From an uncultured Muribaculaceae bacterium (lineage in GTDB: Bacteria; Bacteroidota; Bacteroidia; Bacteroidales; Muribaculaceae): 64,000 nt of DNA. The stretch spans positions 151,872 through 215,871 of the forward strand of contig CAKUQQ010000004.1 of NCBI GenBank assembly GCA_934675575.1, given 5' to 3'. The notes beneath the pieces are model-generated. The model saw only the letters and a list, made by a program, of their open reading frames with translations, was not told the DNA's origin and searched no databases. This document shows, one piece after another, positions 27,675-36,522 of this stretch. Each line of letters opens with the position of its first letter. Within the stretch, counting starts at the first letter, position 1. Made by a program: the position numbers and the translations under genes.

Positions 27675-27870
27675 TATCTGCAAAGATAATGCAAATCGAG
27701 ATGCAAAGCATCAAACTTGCTTGAATGTTTTGCCGAGATGCAGCTTATCTTATTCAAAGATAATGCAAATTGCACGCAGAATATCAAGTTTCACTTGAAT
27801 ATTATGCCGCCATGCGCCTCATCTTATCACAAGATTTGCAATCATGGGCACGCTTGCCGCCAGTTTGCAC
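27675..27870. repeat. intergenic repeat, two units, upstream of guaA
   Basis: CAAAGATAATGCAAAT occurs at 27681-27696 and 27755-27770, a 74-base period. Each copy is followed by an imperfect inverted segment (ATCAA..TTGAAT), then GCCGAGATGC or GCCGCCATGC, then CTTATCTTAT or CATCTTATCA. The minus-strand reading gives TATCTTTG -7 promoter boxes 28 and 102 bases before the guaA start. This resembles promoter-containing repeats I associate with Bacteroidales intergenic regions; that recollection was not checked. Confidence 0.6.
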
Positions 27871-27889
27871 GGCAATGGCTGCCGTGAAA

Positions 27890-30124
27890 TCAGCCTTTCA
27901 GCGGCTTTAGTTTGTTCTCGTTGCCCACAATCCACAGCACATCACCGCTGCCAAACGTAAGTTTAGGTGTGGGCATAACAAACTCATCGCCTCGCTGCAC
28001 TGCCACCAGCAGCGAAGAGTAGTCCTCGCGCAGGCGCGCGTCTTCGAGCTGCAACCCCACAAGCGGTGATTTGTCGCCTATGCTGAAATGCAGGAATTTC
28101 ACATCATCGGCCGACTGCCCTGCCGTTTGATTGCTGGTAGCCTCCACAAGCGGCAACATTTGCTGTATCTGCTCGTCATTGCCAATCACACCAAGCACAT
28201 CGCCGGGGAATATGCGCGTGTCGCTCTTTGGCACAGGATAAAGCACCGAGTTGCGCTGTATGTACACCACGTTTACGCCATATTTGCGGCGTATGTCGGC
28301 CTCACACAGTTTGCAGCCCACAAATGGGCAGTCATAGCCCACTTTCATGTAGGCAAGGTGCAGGTCGCTAACCAGATTGTTGGCCTTGCCAGTGCGGCGA
28401 TACTCACGCTCATTCATGTTGCCCACAAAGCGGCTCTCCACCTGCTCCATCTTCTTGCGCAAGTGCGGAGACAAAAGCAGCAACACAAGCACCGCGATGG
28501 AAACCACAGTAATCAGTGTGGTCAAACTTGAATACAAGCCATAGAGAAACGACATCATGTAGGCCATGGCAATGAGAACGTTGATAATGACCATCACCAC
28601 CAGTGGCATATATATCACACGGCCATAAGTGGCCACGAGGCGTTGACGCTCGCTGCGCCTCACGCTTGGCATGATTATGGCATAGAGGAATGGTGCCATT
28701 GCCAGCGCAGAGAGCACCGTTCCTGCCAGTTTACCCCAGTGGCGTCCGAGCACCGAGTGGCGCATAAACGGTATGAAATAACTGCGGCTCACTATTATCA
28801 GGGCTATCACTATCACGGAGTAAAGCAGCAGACGCACCAAAAATCTGGTCAACACCGTTTTCCACATTTTCTTTGAAGCACTTGCCTCGCTTTCGCTTGC
28901 ACCCTTTGAGTAGCCATACAGCAGGTTTTGCCAACGGCTTGGCAGGTGCTTTGCCACCCACTCATAGCACGGCACACCCTGCTTTATGAAAAACGGCGTG
29001 AAGAATGTGGTTATCACACTCACCGCCACCACTATAGGATATATGCGGCTTTCGAGCACGCCAAGCGACAAGCCCAGCGTGGCTATAATAAACGAGAACT
29101 CACCTATCTGTGTGAGGCAAAATCCCGACTCTATGGCCACTTTAAGCGATTGCCCGGTGGCAAGCATGCCAAATGTGCCAAACAATATCATGCCCACTAT
29201 CACCACCACCGACAGCAGTGCTATTGTGCCGGCATACTCCATGATGATTGTCGGGTTAACCATCATGCCCACAGATATGAAAAACACGGCACCAAATAAG
29301 TCTTTCACCGGGCTCACTATGCGCTCTATGCGCTCAGCCTCGCTTGTGCCGGCCAATATAGACCCCATGACAAATGCGCCAAGAGCCATAGAGAAACCGC
29401 TCTTGACCGAGAACACGGCCATCAAGAAACACAAGCCCATTGCCATGACAAGCATAATCTCGTCTGTGAGCAGATTGCGATAACGCTTAAACACGCTCGG
29501 TATGACAAACACACCCACCGTGAACCATATCACAAGGAAGAACACCAGTTTCAGCACGCTCGCAAGCAGTTCACGCCCCTCCACTGTCTTGTTGATGGCC
29601 ACCGACGACAGCAACACCATCATCACCACGGCAAACAAATCTTCCACTATAAGCACGGCAAACACACCGGGCACAAAGCGCCGCTGCCGCATGTTGAGGT
29701 CACTTAAAGCCTTGATGATGATTGTGGTTGACGACATCGACAACATTCCACCCAAAAACAGGCAGTTGATGGCGGAAAATTGCAGCAGTTTGCCTGTCAC
29801 AAAGCCCACACTCATCATGCCAAGCACTATGATTAGAGTGGTGACAACGGCAGAGCCACCCACATTCATCAGTTTCTTGAAACTGAATTCAAGTCCTAAC
29901 GAAAACAATAATACTATTATGCCTATTTGAGCCCAAAACTCTATGTTGGCCTCACTTGCCACCGAAGGAAGCAATGCGAAATGCGGACTTGCCAAAAAAC
30001 CGGCCACTATGTAGCCAAGCACCACCGGCTGTTTCAGCTTTTTGAAAAGCAGTATTGCTATAGCACCAAGCACCAGAATTAGTGCCAAATCGGTAATCAA
30101 GCTTTCTATGTTGAGAGTGCTCAT
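27890..30124 (-). CDS. Kef-type cation:proton antiporter with TrkA-C domains
   Basis: 744 aa inner-membrane protein. About twelve helices of the Na+/H+ exchanger (CPA2) fold cover ~1-380, with the conserved LGYIVAGFLASP and the GMLSMSSTTIIIKALSD segments. A further cluster of four helices follows (~440-560). The C-terminal ~200 residues hold two RCK_C/TrkA-C domains (…VYIQRNSVLYPVPKSDTRIFPGDVLGVIG and the final MPTPKLTFGSGDVLWIVGN). Kef/CPA2 members move K+ or Na+ against H+. Because of the extra helices and double TrkA-C, it is not KefB/KefC in the enterobacterial sense. The ion is not decidable. It is preceded by a TAACTTTG box at 30193-30200 without a standard -33. Confidence 0.9.
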   Translation of the reverse strand: MSTLNIESLITDLALILVLGAIAILLFKKLKQPVVLGYIVAGFLASPHFALLPSVASEANIEFWAQIGIIVLLFSLGLEFSFKKLMNVGGSAVVTTLIIVLGMMSVGFVTGKLLQFSAINCLFLGGMLSMSSTTIIIKALSDLNMRQRRFVPGVFAVLIVEDLFAVVMMVLLSSVAINKTVEGRELLASVLKLVFFLVIWFTVGVFVIPSVFKRYRNLLTDEIMLVMAMGLCFLMAVFSVKSGFSMALGAFVMGSILAGTSEAERIERIVSPVKDLFGAVFFISVGMMVNPTIIMEYAGTIALLSVVVIVGMILFGTFGMLATGQSLKVAIESGFCLTQIGEFSFIIATLGLSLGVLESRIYPIVVAVSVITTFFTPFFIKQGVPCYEWVAKHLPSRWQNLLYGYSKGASESEASASKKMWKTVLTRFLVRLLLYSVIVIALIIVSRSYFIPFMRHSVLGRHWGKLAGTVLSALAMAPFLYAIIMPSVRRSERQRLVATYGRVIYMPLVVMVIINVLIAMAYMMSFLYGLYSSLTTLITVVSIAVLVLLLLSPHLRKKMEQVESRFVGNMNEREYRRTGKANNLVSDLHLAYMKVGYDCPFVGCKLCEADIRRKYGVNVVYIQRNSVLYPVPKSDTRIFPGDVLGVIGNDEQIQQMLPLVEATSNQTAGQSADDVKFLHFSIGDKSPLVGLQLEDARLREDYSSLLVAVQRGDEFVMPTPKLTFGSGDVLWIVGNENKLKPLKG

Positions 30125-30289
30125 AGTCTTACTTGTGTTGTGTTTGTTGATATGTGTTTATTGATATCGACGATGCCGTTAAAAACATCGCACAAAGTTA
30201 CTTCTTTTTTCACATCAAATCCGGCTAATCACCAATATTTCCACACATTCTGCCATGCGTATTACAAATACTTGCATTTGCCGCCATAA

Positions 30290-30373
30290 AAAGGCAGCAG
30301 GCGAGTGGCATTTTTCATTTGTCACCCGCCTGCTGGCTTATAGTTGCAATCTGGTTGCTTGGCAACCAGATTG
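30290..30373 (-). terminator. double-hairpin terminator after the M6 metalloprotease gene
   Basis: Nearest the gene, CAATCTGGTTGC (30347-30358) pairs perfectly with GCAACCAGATTG (30362-30373). Beyond it, CAGCAGGCG-a-GTG (30295-30307) pairs with CAC-c-CGCCTGCTG (30323-30335), followed on the minus strand by CCTTTTTAT. Confidence 0.85.
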
Positions 30374-30384
30374 TGTATGTGTGC

Positions 30385-32676
30385 TTATAGAATTATCTTC
30401 TCGCTCTTTCCGTTGGCAGTCACTATGTAGAAGCCTTTGTGCGCCACGGCGATCGTAGCCTGACCATTGCCGTCGGCCAAAGCGGTAGCCACCACACGAC
30501 CAGTAGTGTCATACACGCTCACCTTGCTGCCTGCGGCAATTGAGTTAACCGTCAAACTGTTGCCGTTGCGCGCAATGGCTAATCCTTTTTCTGCGGCATG
30601 ATAAATCTCGTCAACAGCTCCTGGGTCTGGCGTGTTGTCACCCATATAGGTCAGCACCACGTCGTCTATGTAGTACAATTCCGTGGAACTGCCTGTGAAC
30701 AACCAGAACTCAAACATCACAGGGTCGGTGGTGTCGATGCGGAACTCCACAGTCTGACTGGAGTTGGCCTCTGATTGCAGCATGGTTTCGCCGCTGTAGG
30801 TTTTGCCGGTGCGCCATGTGATGTCGCCTGGAGTCTTGTAACGGAAACGCAACACTGCGCTGCGTTGTGTGGGATTATAGAAGTTAAATCTCACTGATTT
30901 CAGTTCATGTTGCACAGCGTCGGCAAGTATCGCCTCGCCACCGCGCTTTATCGCTATAAGGCGTTTGCCATTACCCACGGTCGAGTCAGGCACTTCGCTT
31001 ATTTGCGATTTAAGCAACTTCCACGTGCCCAGTGTGCTGCCCTTTACCGTCACGGTGTCTGAAGACGCCTCGGTCGGCTCAAGTTCCTCAAAATCCTCTA
31101 TCAGATGCTTTATCGGCAGCATTGTTGCCTTAAACGACACCACTCCGTCTTTTTCAGCTATGTCGTCGAGTGTCGCGCTGCTCTGCTCTCCGGCAAACGT
31201 CAGTAGCGACGGTTTTGTGCTGGTGTTGCCAAGCGAGGTCACATCGTTGGCTCCTGGAAAAGCGTCACCATCCCAGTCAACCACAGTATTTGCACTGTCT
31301 TTTTGACAAGCTCTTATCAACTCAAAATAGTTGTGCGTAGAGACGGCATTCACCTTGTTGCCTTGCCACACCGACGCATCGGTGGAGTCAACACGCCACA
31401 CGAGCATGCCGTGTCCCGGCAAACACGAATCCCACTTCTGCTGCTGGCGGTTCTCCACCAAGAAGTATTCTTTAAGCCCCTCCACGGTGGAGTTGATACG
31501 GCAAGCCTCATTTGCCGTTTGCATAGGTTTTAGCGTGTATGTTTTGTTTTCTGCCACCACTTGGGGTTGGAGCCACCCCACTGCGTAACGTTCAAAGCTA
31601 TTGTAGCCAGCAGGAGTGCGACTTGTGTTGAGATATGAGCCCGAAGCCATCACGTCCCACGAAGCCGGGTGCACGCTTTGCCCATTGGTAGAGTAGTTCA
31701 CGTCGTACATGTCAGGCAGACCGAGCACATGACTGAACTCGTGGCATGTGGTGCCCACGCCGTCCAATATGCTGTCTCTCTCCAGTCCGTTAAGCTCCAC
31801 GGTACAAGCATAACGGCCAAATTTCATTCCGTCGATTGTCATGTCGGGCAGTGTGCTGGCATGAGGCCACAGCTTGCGAGAGCCATCGAAGTTAGAGCCG
31901 CCTCCAGCTACTATAAAGAACACCATGTCAACCGTATTGTCACCATTGGTGTCATATTTCGTGAAGTCTATTGAGTCGCCTATGCTTGTGAGCACATCGC
32001 GAAACATGGTTCTGGCATTTGATGTCTGACCCACATAAGTCTGCGATTTGTCAATCAAAACCGGCCCCACCACATCAAACGGCGGGTCAAATTGGCCATT
32101 TGAATTGTCATAAAAATAATCACGCACGCTACCTGTGCACTCGTTCACACGCCCTTTGCCGTCGATGAAGCTCGTCACATTGCGGTCATTCACCATCTTG
32201 GTGTAAAACGCCTTTGGGTCAGCCATGGTAAACTTGCGATCATTATACTCACACAGCACCACAAGGCCACGAAACTTGCTTATGTCGAGTAAGCCGCTAA
32301 GTTTCTTCATGTTGGATTTTTGTGGTCTGTTAAGTTTCTCGCCGCCATTGTCAACCGCATTGTCCGGCATGAGCAGCATGGGCACATTAGCCAGATATTC
32401 CGTATCGGCAGCACTGCGGTTGTCGCGTGCCACATGGTTTGTTGCCACAAGATTGCCGTTAGCCTTCTCGGCAAAAGTGTAGTAGCCGCGGTCGTTTTGA
32501 ACCACCGTGTAGCCATCGAGCGTGGTAGCAAAATTCAGCCACTCATCGCCGTGCATCTGAATGGTGAGTGTGGAGCCGTCGGGTTGCACAACTTGTTGCG
32601 GATAAGGATAAGCTATGACAGCCTTGGCATTAATAGCCCACAACACAAGAGTCAAAAGCAATAATGATTTTCTCAT
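30385..32676 (-). CDS. M6-family metalloprotease with T9SS-like C-terminus
   Basis: 763 aa secreted protease. The start is placed at 32676, where a signal peptide begins (MRKSLLLLTLVLWAINAKA); an in-frame ATG at 32709 adds unrelated residues and lies almost at the predicted promoter. The catalytic zinc motif HEFSH is at residues 312-316, followed by GLPDMYD. The middle part has a beta-rich domain with DTTDPVMFEFWLFTGSS. The last ~70 residues (VNSIAAGSKVSVYDTTGRVV ... GFYIVTANGKSEKIIL) form a typical T9SS type A sorting domain with a final K-x-I-L. It is thus likely exported by T9SS to the surface. The substrate is unknown. Promoter at 32727-32758. Confidence 0.92.
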   Translation of the reverse strand: MRKSLLLLTLVLWAINAKAVIAYPYPQQVVQPDGSTLTIQMHGDEWLNFATTLDGYTVVQNDRGYYTFAEKANGNLVATNHVARDNRSAADTEYLANVPMLLMPDNAVDNGGEKLNRPQKSNMKKLSGLLDISKFRGLVVLCEYNDRKFTMADPKAFYTKMVNDRNVTSFIDGKGRVNECTGSVRDYFYDNSNGQFDPPFDVVGPVLIDKSQTYVGQTSNARTMFRDVLTSIGDSIDFTKYDTNGDNTVDMVFFIVAGGGSNFDGSRKLWPHASTLPDMTIDGMKFGRYACTVELNGLERDSILDGVGTTCHEFSHVLGLPDMYDVNYSTNGQSVHPASWDVMASGSYLNTSRTPAGYNSFERYAVGWLQPQVVAENKTYTLKPMQTANEACRINSTVEGLKEYFLVENRQQQKWDSCLPGHGMLVWRVDSTDASVWQGNKVNAVSTHNYFELIRACQKDSANTVVDWDGDAFPGANDVTSLGNTSTKPSLLTFAGEQSSATLDDIAEKDGVVSFKATMLPIKHLIEDFEELEPTEASSDTVTVKGSTLGTWKLLKSQISEVPDSTVGNGKRLIAIKRGGEAILADAVQHELKSVRFNFYNPTQRSAVLRFRYKTPGDITWRTGKTYSGETMLQSEANSSQTVEFRIDTTDPVMFEFWLFTGSSTELYYIDDVVLTYMGDNTPDPGAVDEIYHAAEKGLAIARNGNSLTVNSIAAGSKVSVYDTTGRVVATALADGNGQATIAVAHKGFYIVTANGKSEKIIL

Positions 32677-32726
32677 ATAGTGAAGAATTAATATAATATT
32701 CTGTAACAATATTTGCTAAAATTATA

Positions 32727-32758
32727 CAAAAGTATCGCTTTTCAACGTCAGCAACAAG
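32727..32758 (-). promoter_or_regulatory. promoter of the M6 protease gene
   Basis: Minus strand: cTTG (32758-32755), 20-base spacer, TACTTTTG (32734-32727). Leader to 32676 of about 47 bases. Confidence 0.5.
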
Positions 32759-32825
32759 AATTCCCCCACAAAACAACACAAAACACCGACCTTTTTGTTT
32801 CCTTGCTTTTTCATGCTTGTGGCAA

Positions 32826-33953
32826 CTACAGTTTTGTGATGGTGGGGAGGAGGGTGCGTATGGCGGTGCGTATATTTTGCAAGGTGACGTCGGGCTTCAT
32901 TGCAGTGGCAAGGGGCATGCCGGGTGGCGTGATTGGTATGATTTGGTCAAAACACGACAATTTTTCGGCATCGATGGCAAGTTGCCCACAAATGGCAATC
33001 ACCGGTATGCCACAGGCTCTGCCATGCTGCGCTATCACTTCGGGGGCTTTGCCCATTGCCGTTTGGGCATCAATGCGCCCCTCGCCAGTGATTATGAGTG
33101 ACGCACCACGCAATTTGCTGTCGAAGTGCGCAAGTTTCAATATTTCTTCCACACCGGGCTTGATTGCAGCACCAAGAAATGCCGCCATGCCGGCACCTAT
33201 GCCTCCAGCTGCTCCAGCTCCAGGCATCACGGTTGCCCTGTGTGGCATGAATTTGGCAAAATTGGCCATTCCAGCCTCCAAAAGCTCCACCTCTACTGCA
33301 GAAGCCCCTTTTTGCGGCGCAAAAACGCGTGCAGCGCCATTTGTGCCCAGCAGTGGGCAGGTAACGTCGCTCAGCAACGTGAATTGCACCCCAGTCGCAA
33401 TTTTCTGCGCCAATGCCGTCTGCTTTATGTCCCGTATCAACCCAAGATTCTCACCGCATGGTGTCAGGCGTACACCGTCAGCACCGGTAAACACAAAGCC
33501 TATGGCGTCAAGTAGTCCCATAGCTCCGTCGCAAGTGGCACTGCCACCCAATCCGAGCACTATGTGGCGCACACCGCGCCCATAAGCATCAGCTATCATT
33601 TGACCACACCCTGCCGATGTGGCTTGCATCACATTTTGCAGATGACACGGCACAAGAGCCAAACCACTCGCCGCAGCCACTTCCATCACGGCAGTGTCAC
33701 CACCCACAATGGCATATCGCGCCACGATATGTGGCAACGACGCAACTGGAGCCGAGACTGCTGTTTCCACAATCTCGGCCCCAGGCAACGCTGACAGCAT
33801 TGCATCTACCGTTCCGTCACCACCGTCGGCCACAGGAATGGTCTTGATTTCAATGCTGTTATCAAATTCTTCTATGACTTGCTTTGCAGCATTGGCAATT
33901 TGCACTGATGTGGCCGACCCTTTGAATTTGTCGATTGCCAAAACAATTTTCAT
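32826..33953 (-). CDS. glycerate kinase, GlxK/GckA family
   Basis: 375 aa cytoplasmic kinase phosphorylating glycerate, linking glyoxylate/glycerate breakdown to glycolysis. The start MKIVLAIDKFKGS is the exact family start. Further family segments are VADGGDGTVDA, the ATP/substrate region VLGLGGSATCDGAMG and GAGAAGGIGAGM, and GEGRIDAQTAMGKAP near the end. Length is normal. It lies 27 bases after the lipoprotein gene and is the last gene of a four-gene minus-strand unit that starts at 36413, with no functional link to rsmI apparent. Confidence 0.94.
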   Translation of the reverse strand: MKIVLAIDKFKGSATSVQIANAAKQVIEEFDNSIEIKTIPVADGGDGTVDAMLSALPGAEIVETAVSAPVASLPHIVARYAIVGGDTAVMEVAAASGLALVPCHLQNVMQATSAGCGQMIADAYGRGVRHIVLGLGGSATCDGAMGLLDAIGFVFTGADGVRLTPCGENLGLIRDIKQTALAQKIATGVQFTLLSDVTCPLLGTNGAARVFAPQKGASAVEVELLEAGMANFAKFMPHRATVMPGAGAAGGIGAGMAAFLGAAIKPGVEEILKLAHFDSKLRGASLIITGEGRIDAQTAMGKAPEVIAQHGRACGIPVIAICGQLAIDAEKLSCFDQIIPITPPGMPLATAMKPDVTLQNIRTAIRTLLPTITKL

Positions 33954-33980
33954 TGCTCAACTGCCGCTTTTGCCCTATGG

Positions 33981-34862
33981 TCAGTCCACTTTCACTATCA
34001 AGAAGTTCGACAGCTCCCAGAAACGTGATGAATCGGTGATTTTGAGCGACTTCAAGCCATTGGCGTCTTCCACTATCTGATAAGAGCCAGCTGGGTGTTT
34101 CGACAGCACTTCGGCCTTCTTGCTGTGCAAGGCAATCAGTGAGAGAGTGCGCTTGTCAGCCTTGGTGAAGTAAGAACGCTCAAAGTCGCCTTCCATGATT
34201 TTCGTTTTTCTCAGGAAGCCTGTTTGTATGATTTTGTTCTTCTTGAGTTCTTTTTTCGACCCCACCACATAGTAGCACACGTTGAGCTCGTTGTTAAGTC
34301 TCACCGACTCTTCTTGAGCCTGCTTCTTTTCGCGCGACACCGTGGTGTTGACTGTGTTGAGCGAATCAACTCTTGTGTTGAGGTTTTTTATCTCTATATG
34401 CGCAGCCGCAAGCTGGCTCGTGAGGTTGGCAATGGTGTTTTGCTGCTCCTCTATTTGAGTCTTGAGGTTGGCAATGGTCTTTTTCATTGCGTCGGAGTAG
34501 TTAGTTGAGCGGCTCAACCGTTTTTCAAGTTCCTCAAGACGCTTTTTGTGCTGCTCAATGGAGCGTTGAATTAGCACAATGTCGTTGCGCAACTGAACTT
34601 TTTTATCTGGCGTCTCGCTGTTGAGGTCTTTCGACGACATAAGATTTTCCATCTGTTTTATTTGATTCATTCCGTCACTTATGTCCGACATGAGAGCCAT
34701 GAGGCTGTCTTTTTCGGCCATAGCAGTGGCAAGTGAGTCGCTAAGCTCAGTGTTGAGAGAGTCGGCAGCCGGCGTTTCCTGTTGGTTAGCGCTGCGGCGG
34801 CATGACGAGAAAGCTGACACGATAGTCAAGCAAATGACGATTAATGCAGGAATCTTCTTCAT
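33981..34862 (-). CDS. coiled-coil lipoprotein, conserved Bacteroidetes type
   Basis: 293 aa. A lipoprotein signal peptide (MKKIPALIVICLTIVSAFSSC, lipobox Cys at 21) is followed by a long coiled coil, about residues 40-195, rich in Leu/Glu/Lys/Gln heptads. A compact C-terminal domain (NVCYYVVGSKKELKKNKIIQ ... DSSRFWELSNFLIVKVD) ends it. I have no family name. It begins 4 bases after the rsmI stop, so translation is probably coupled. A structural or tethering role in the envelope is possible, but that is inference. Confidence 0.82.
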   Translation of the reverse strand: MKKIPALIVICLTIVSAFSSCRRSANQQETPAADSLNTELSDSLATAMAEKDSLMALMSDISDGMNQIKQMENLMSSKDLNSETPDKKVQLRNDIVLIQRSIEQHKKRLEELEKRLSRSTNYSDAMKKTIANLKTQIEEQQNTIANLTSQLAAAHIEIKNLNTRVDSLNTVNTTVSREKKQAQEESVRLNNELNVCYYVVGSKKELKKNKIIQTGFLRKTKIMEGDFERSYFTKADKRTLSLIALHSKKAEVLSKHPAGSYQIVEDANGLKSLKITDSSRFWELSNFLIVKVD

Positions 34863-34866
34863 GTTC

Positions 34867-35616
34867 TTAATTATTTTCTTTATTTACGATGTTGCTTTTA
34901 TTTTTGAATTTGGCGTATTTATCCACCTTGACGTTGGCAGCAGGCTCTTTTCCTGCCACTATAATCACGATTTCTCCTCGTGGAGCGTTGGCCTCAAAAT
35001 ATTCGCACAGCTGCTGCAAAGTGCCGTTGTGCGTGGTGTTGTGTATCTTTGATATTTCTCGGCTAACCGATGCTTCGCGGTCACCCCCCATGTGCTCGGC
35101 AAGCTGTTTAAGCGTTTTCACAAGCCGCAGTGGCGACTCGTAGATTATCATGGTGAGCTGCTGCTCGGCAAGTTCTTGCAGACGTGTGAGCCGGCCTTTC
35201 TTTTGAGGCAAAAATCCCTCAAACACAAATCGCTCGCAAGGCAAGCCCGAATTGACCAGAGCCGGAACAAAAGCCGTTGCTCCTGGCAGAGTTTCAACCT
35301 CAATTCCCTGCTTGCGACACTCCCTCACTGCCATAAATCCTGGGTCGCTTATGCCTGGAGTGCCGGCATCGGTCACGAGCGCAAGGGTTTGACCAGCGCG
35401 CATCATGTCGATAATGGCAGGGAGTGTTTCATGCTCATTGAACTTGTGGTGGCTCTTCATGGGCGTGGCAATGCCGAAGTGCCTCATCAAGATTCCACTC
35501 GTGCGCGTGTCCTCGGCCAAAATCAAGTCGGCCTCGTTGAGCACCTTTATAGCCCTGGGGGTCATGTCGTCAAGGTTGCCCACAGGGGTCGGAACTATGT
35601 AGAGTTTGCCAGCCAT
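34867..35616 (-). CDS. rsmI: 16S rRNA (cytidine-1402-2'-O)-methyltransferase
   Basis: 249 aa SAM-dependent methyltransferase of the tetrapyrrole-methylase fold that modifies C1402 in the ribosomal decoding centre. The N-terminal LYIVPTPVGNLDDMTPRA is the family hallmark; further motifs are AEDTRTSG, VTDAGTPGISDPG, PGATAFVPALVNSGL and YESPLRLVKTL. The start at 35616 (MAGKLYIV) is chosen because family similarity begins there; a longer in-frame ATG at 35703 overlaps the upstream gene. It lies 23 bases after the acidic conserved gene and 4 before the coiled-coil lipoprotein gene. Confidence 0.95.
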   Translation of the reverse strand: MAGKLYIVPTPVGNLDDMTPRAIKVLNEADLILAEDTRTSGILMRHFGIATPMKSHHKFNEHETLPAIIDMMRAGQTLALVTDAGTPGISDPGFMAVRECRKQGIEVETLPGATAFVPALVNSGLPCERFVFEGFLPQKKGRLTRLQELAEQQLTMIIYESPLRLVKTLKQLAEHMGGDREASVSREISKIHNTTHNGTLQQLCEYFEANAPRGEIVIIVAGKEPAANVKVDKYAKFKNKSNIVNKENN

Positions 35617-35639
35617 AACTGCAGCTTTTTTGCTTGTTT

Positions 35640-36413
35640 TTATGAGAAATGGTTTTTGATTACGTTCATAAAGTCGGCCACTTCCTCCGAGTTCTTGTCC
35701 CAACCAAGGTCGTTGTAGAAGTAATCCTCGGCTTCTTCATAGGTGCTCATAGAAGCCACCATGTTGAGTGCGTCGTTCCAGTCGAGCTCGCTGTTTGAGA
35801 ACAACTCGCGGCGGAAACGGTAGCGGTCGTTGAGCGAGAAAGCCTTGTGCAGGTCTTTCGACAATGTGCGTTGCAGTTTTTCATCTACTCTAAGGTCACC
35901 TCCGTTGTCGTTGAGCGAAATCTTAGGCATAGCTGGTGGAGTGGCAACACTTGCTTTATCTTCATCATCGGCGTAAGCTTCATCATCGGCGTAAGCCTCA
36001 TCATCGCTTTCCGCCTCTGGTGTCTCGGCCACGGTGGGCGTGCGATGTTCTGGCTCCACATAATCGGAGCTGAACACTTCGTTCAGGCTTTCGCCCTCGT
36101 CGTGCTGACGCGTGTCCTCTGAGTCATAATCCTCTATGGGGTGAGCCGTTTCTTGTGGAGTTTCTTCTGCCACAGCAGCAGCTTCTTCTGCCACAGGCTG
36201 CGCAACTTGCGGTTCATTTGGTGCTGGTGCAGGAGCCGGCTCTTCTTTCTCCGGCAATTTATAGAGTTGCACCTCATCGGCAAGTTCCCTTGCCTTGTCC
36301 CTTAGCATGGTGAGCACAAAATCGGGTGTGTCTTCGGCATGTTTTTCTATCACGAGGAGCAGTCCTTCGAGTTCATAGACATGCGACATTATTTTACCTA
36401 AAGAAGTGTCCAT
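35640..36413 (-). CDS. acidic conserved Bacteroidales protein
   Basis: 257 aa, cytoplasmic (no signal or membrane helix). An N-terminal ~65-residue helical domain (MDTSLGKIMSHVYELEGL) is followed by a very acidic, low-complexity middle (~70-170) containing tandem AYADDE units and Pro/Ala-rich stretches, then a conserved C-terminal domain (LHKAFSLNDRYRFRRELF, DYFYNDLGWD, VADFMNVIKNHF). I have seen this C-terminal pattern in Bacteroidales proteins but know no function. It is the first gene of the rsmI unit, with a promoter at 36463-36493. An 18-base repeat encodes the acidic units. Confidence 0.82.
   Translation of the reverse strand: MDTSLGKIMSHVYELEGLLLVIEKHAEDTPDFVLTMLRDKARELADEVQLYKLPEKEEPAPAPAPNEPQVAQPVAEEAAAVAEETPQETAHPIEDYDSEDTRQHDEGESLNEVFSSDYVEPEHRTPTVAETPEAESDDEAYADDEAYADDEDKASVATPPAMPKISLNDNGGDLRVDEKLQRTLSKDLHKAFSLNDRYRFRRELFSNSELDWNDALNMVASMSTYEEAEDYFYNDLGWDKNSEEVADFMNVIKNHFS
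35961..36006. repeat. 18-base tandem repeat, 2.5 copies, inside the acidic gene
   Basis: TTCATCATCGGCGTAAGC at 35961-35978 and exactly again at 35979-35996, then CTCATCATCG. It encodes repeated AYADDE in frame, so gain or loss of units keeps the reading frame. Confidence 0.85.
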
Positions 36414-36462
36414 AACAAAATGTTTTTATGAATTAAACATTACATGTGTTTCACTCAAGACC

Positions 36463-36493
36463 CAAAATTAGAAAATCTTTTTGCAAAATCAAT
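36463..36493 (-). promoter_or_regulatory. promoter of the acidic gene - rsmI unit
   Basis: Minus strand: aTTG (36493-36490), 19-base spacer, TAATTTTG (36470-36463). The leader to 36413 is about 46 bases. Confidence 0.45.
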
Positions 36494-36522
36494 GCTTATC
36501 ACACAAAAAACACTGCAAAATG

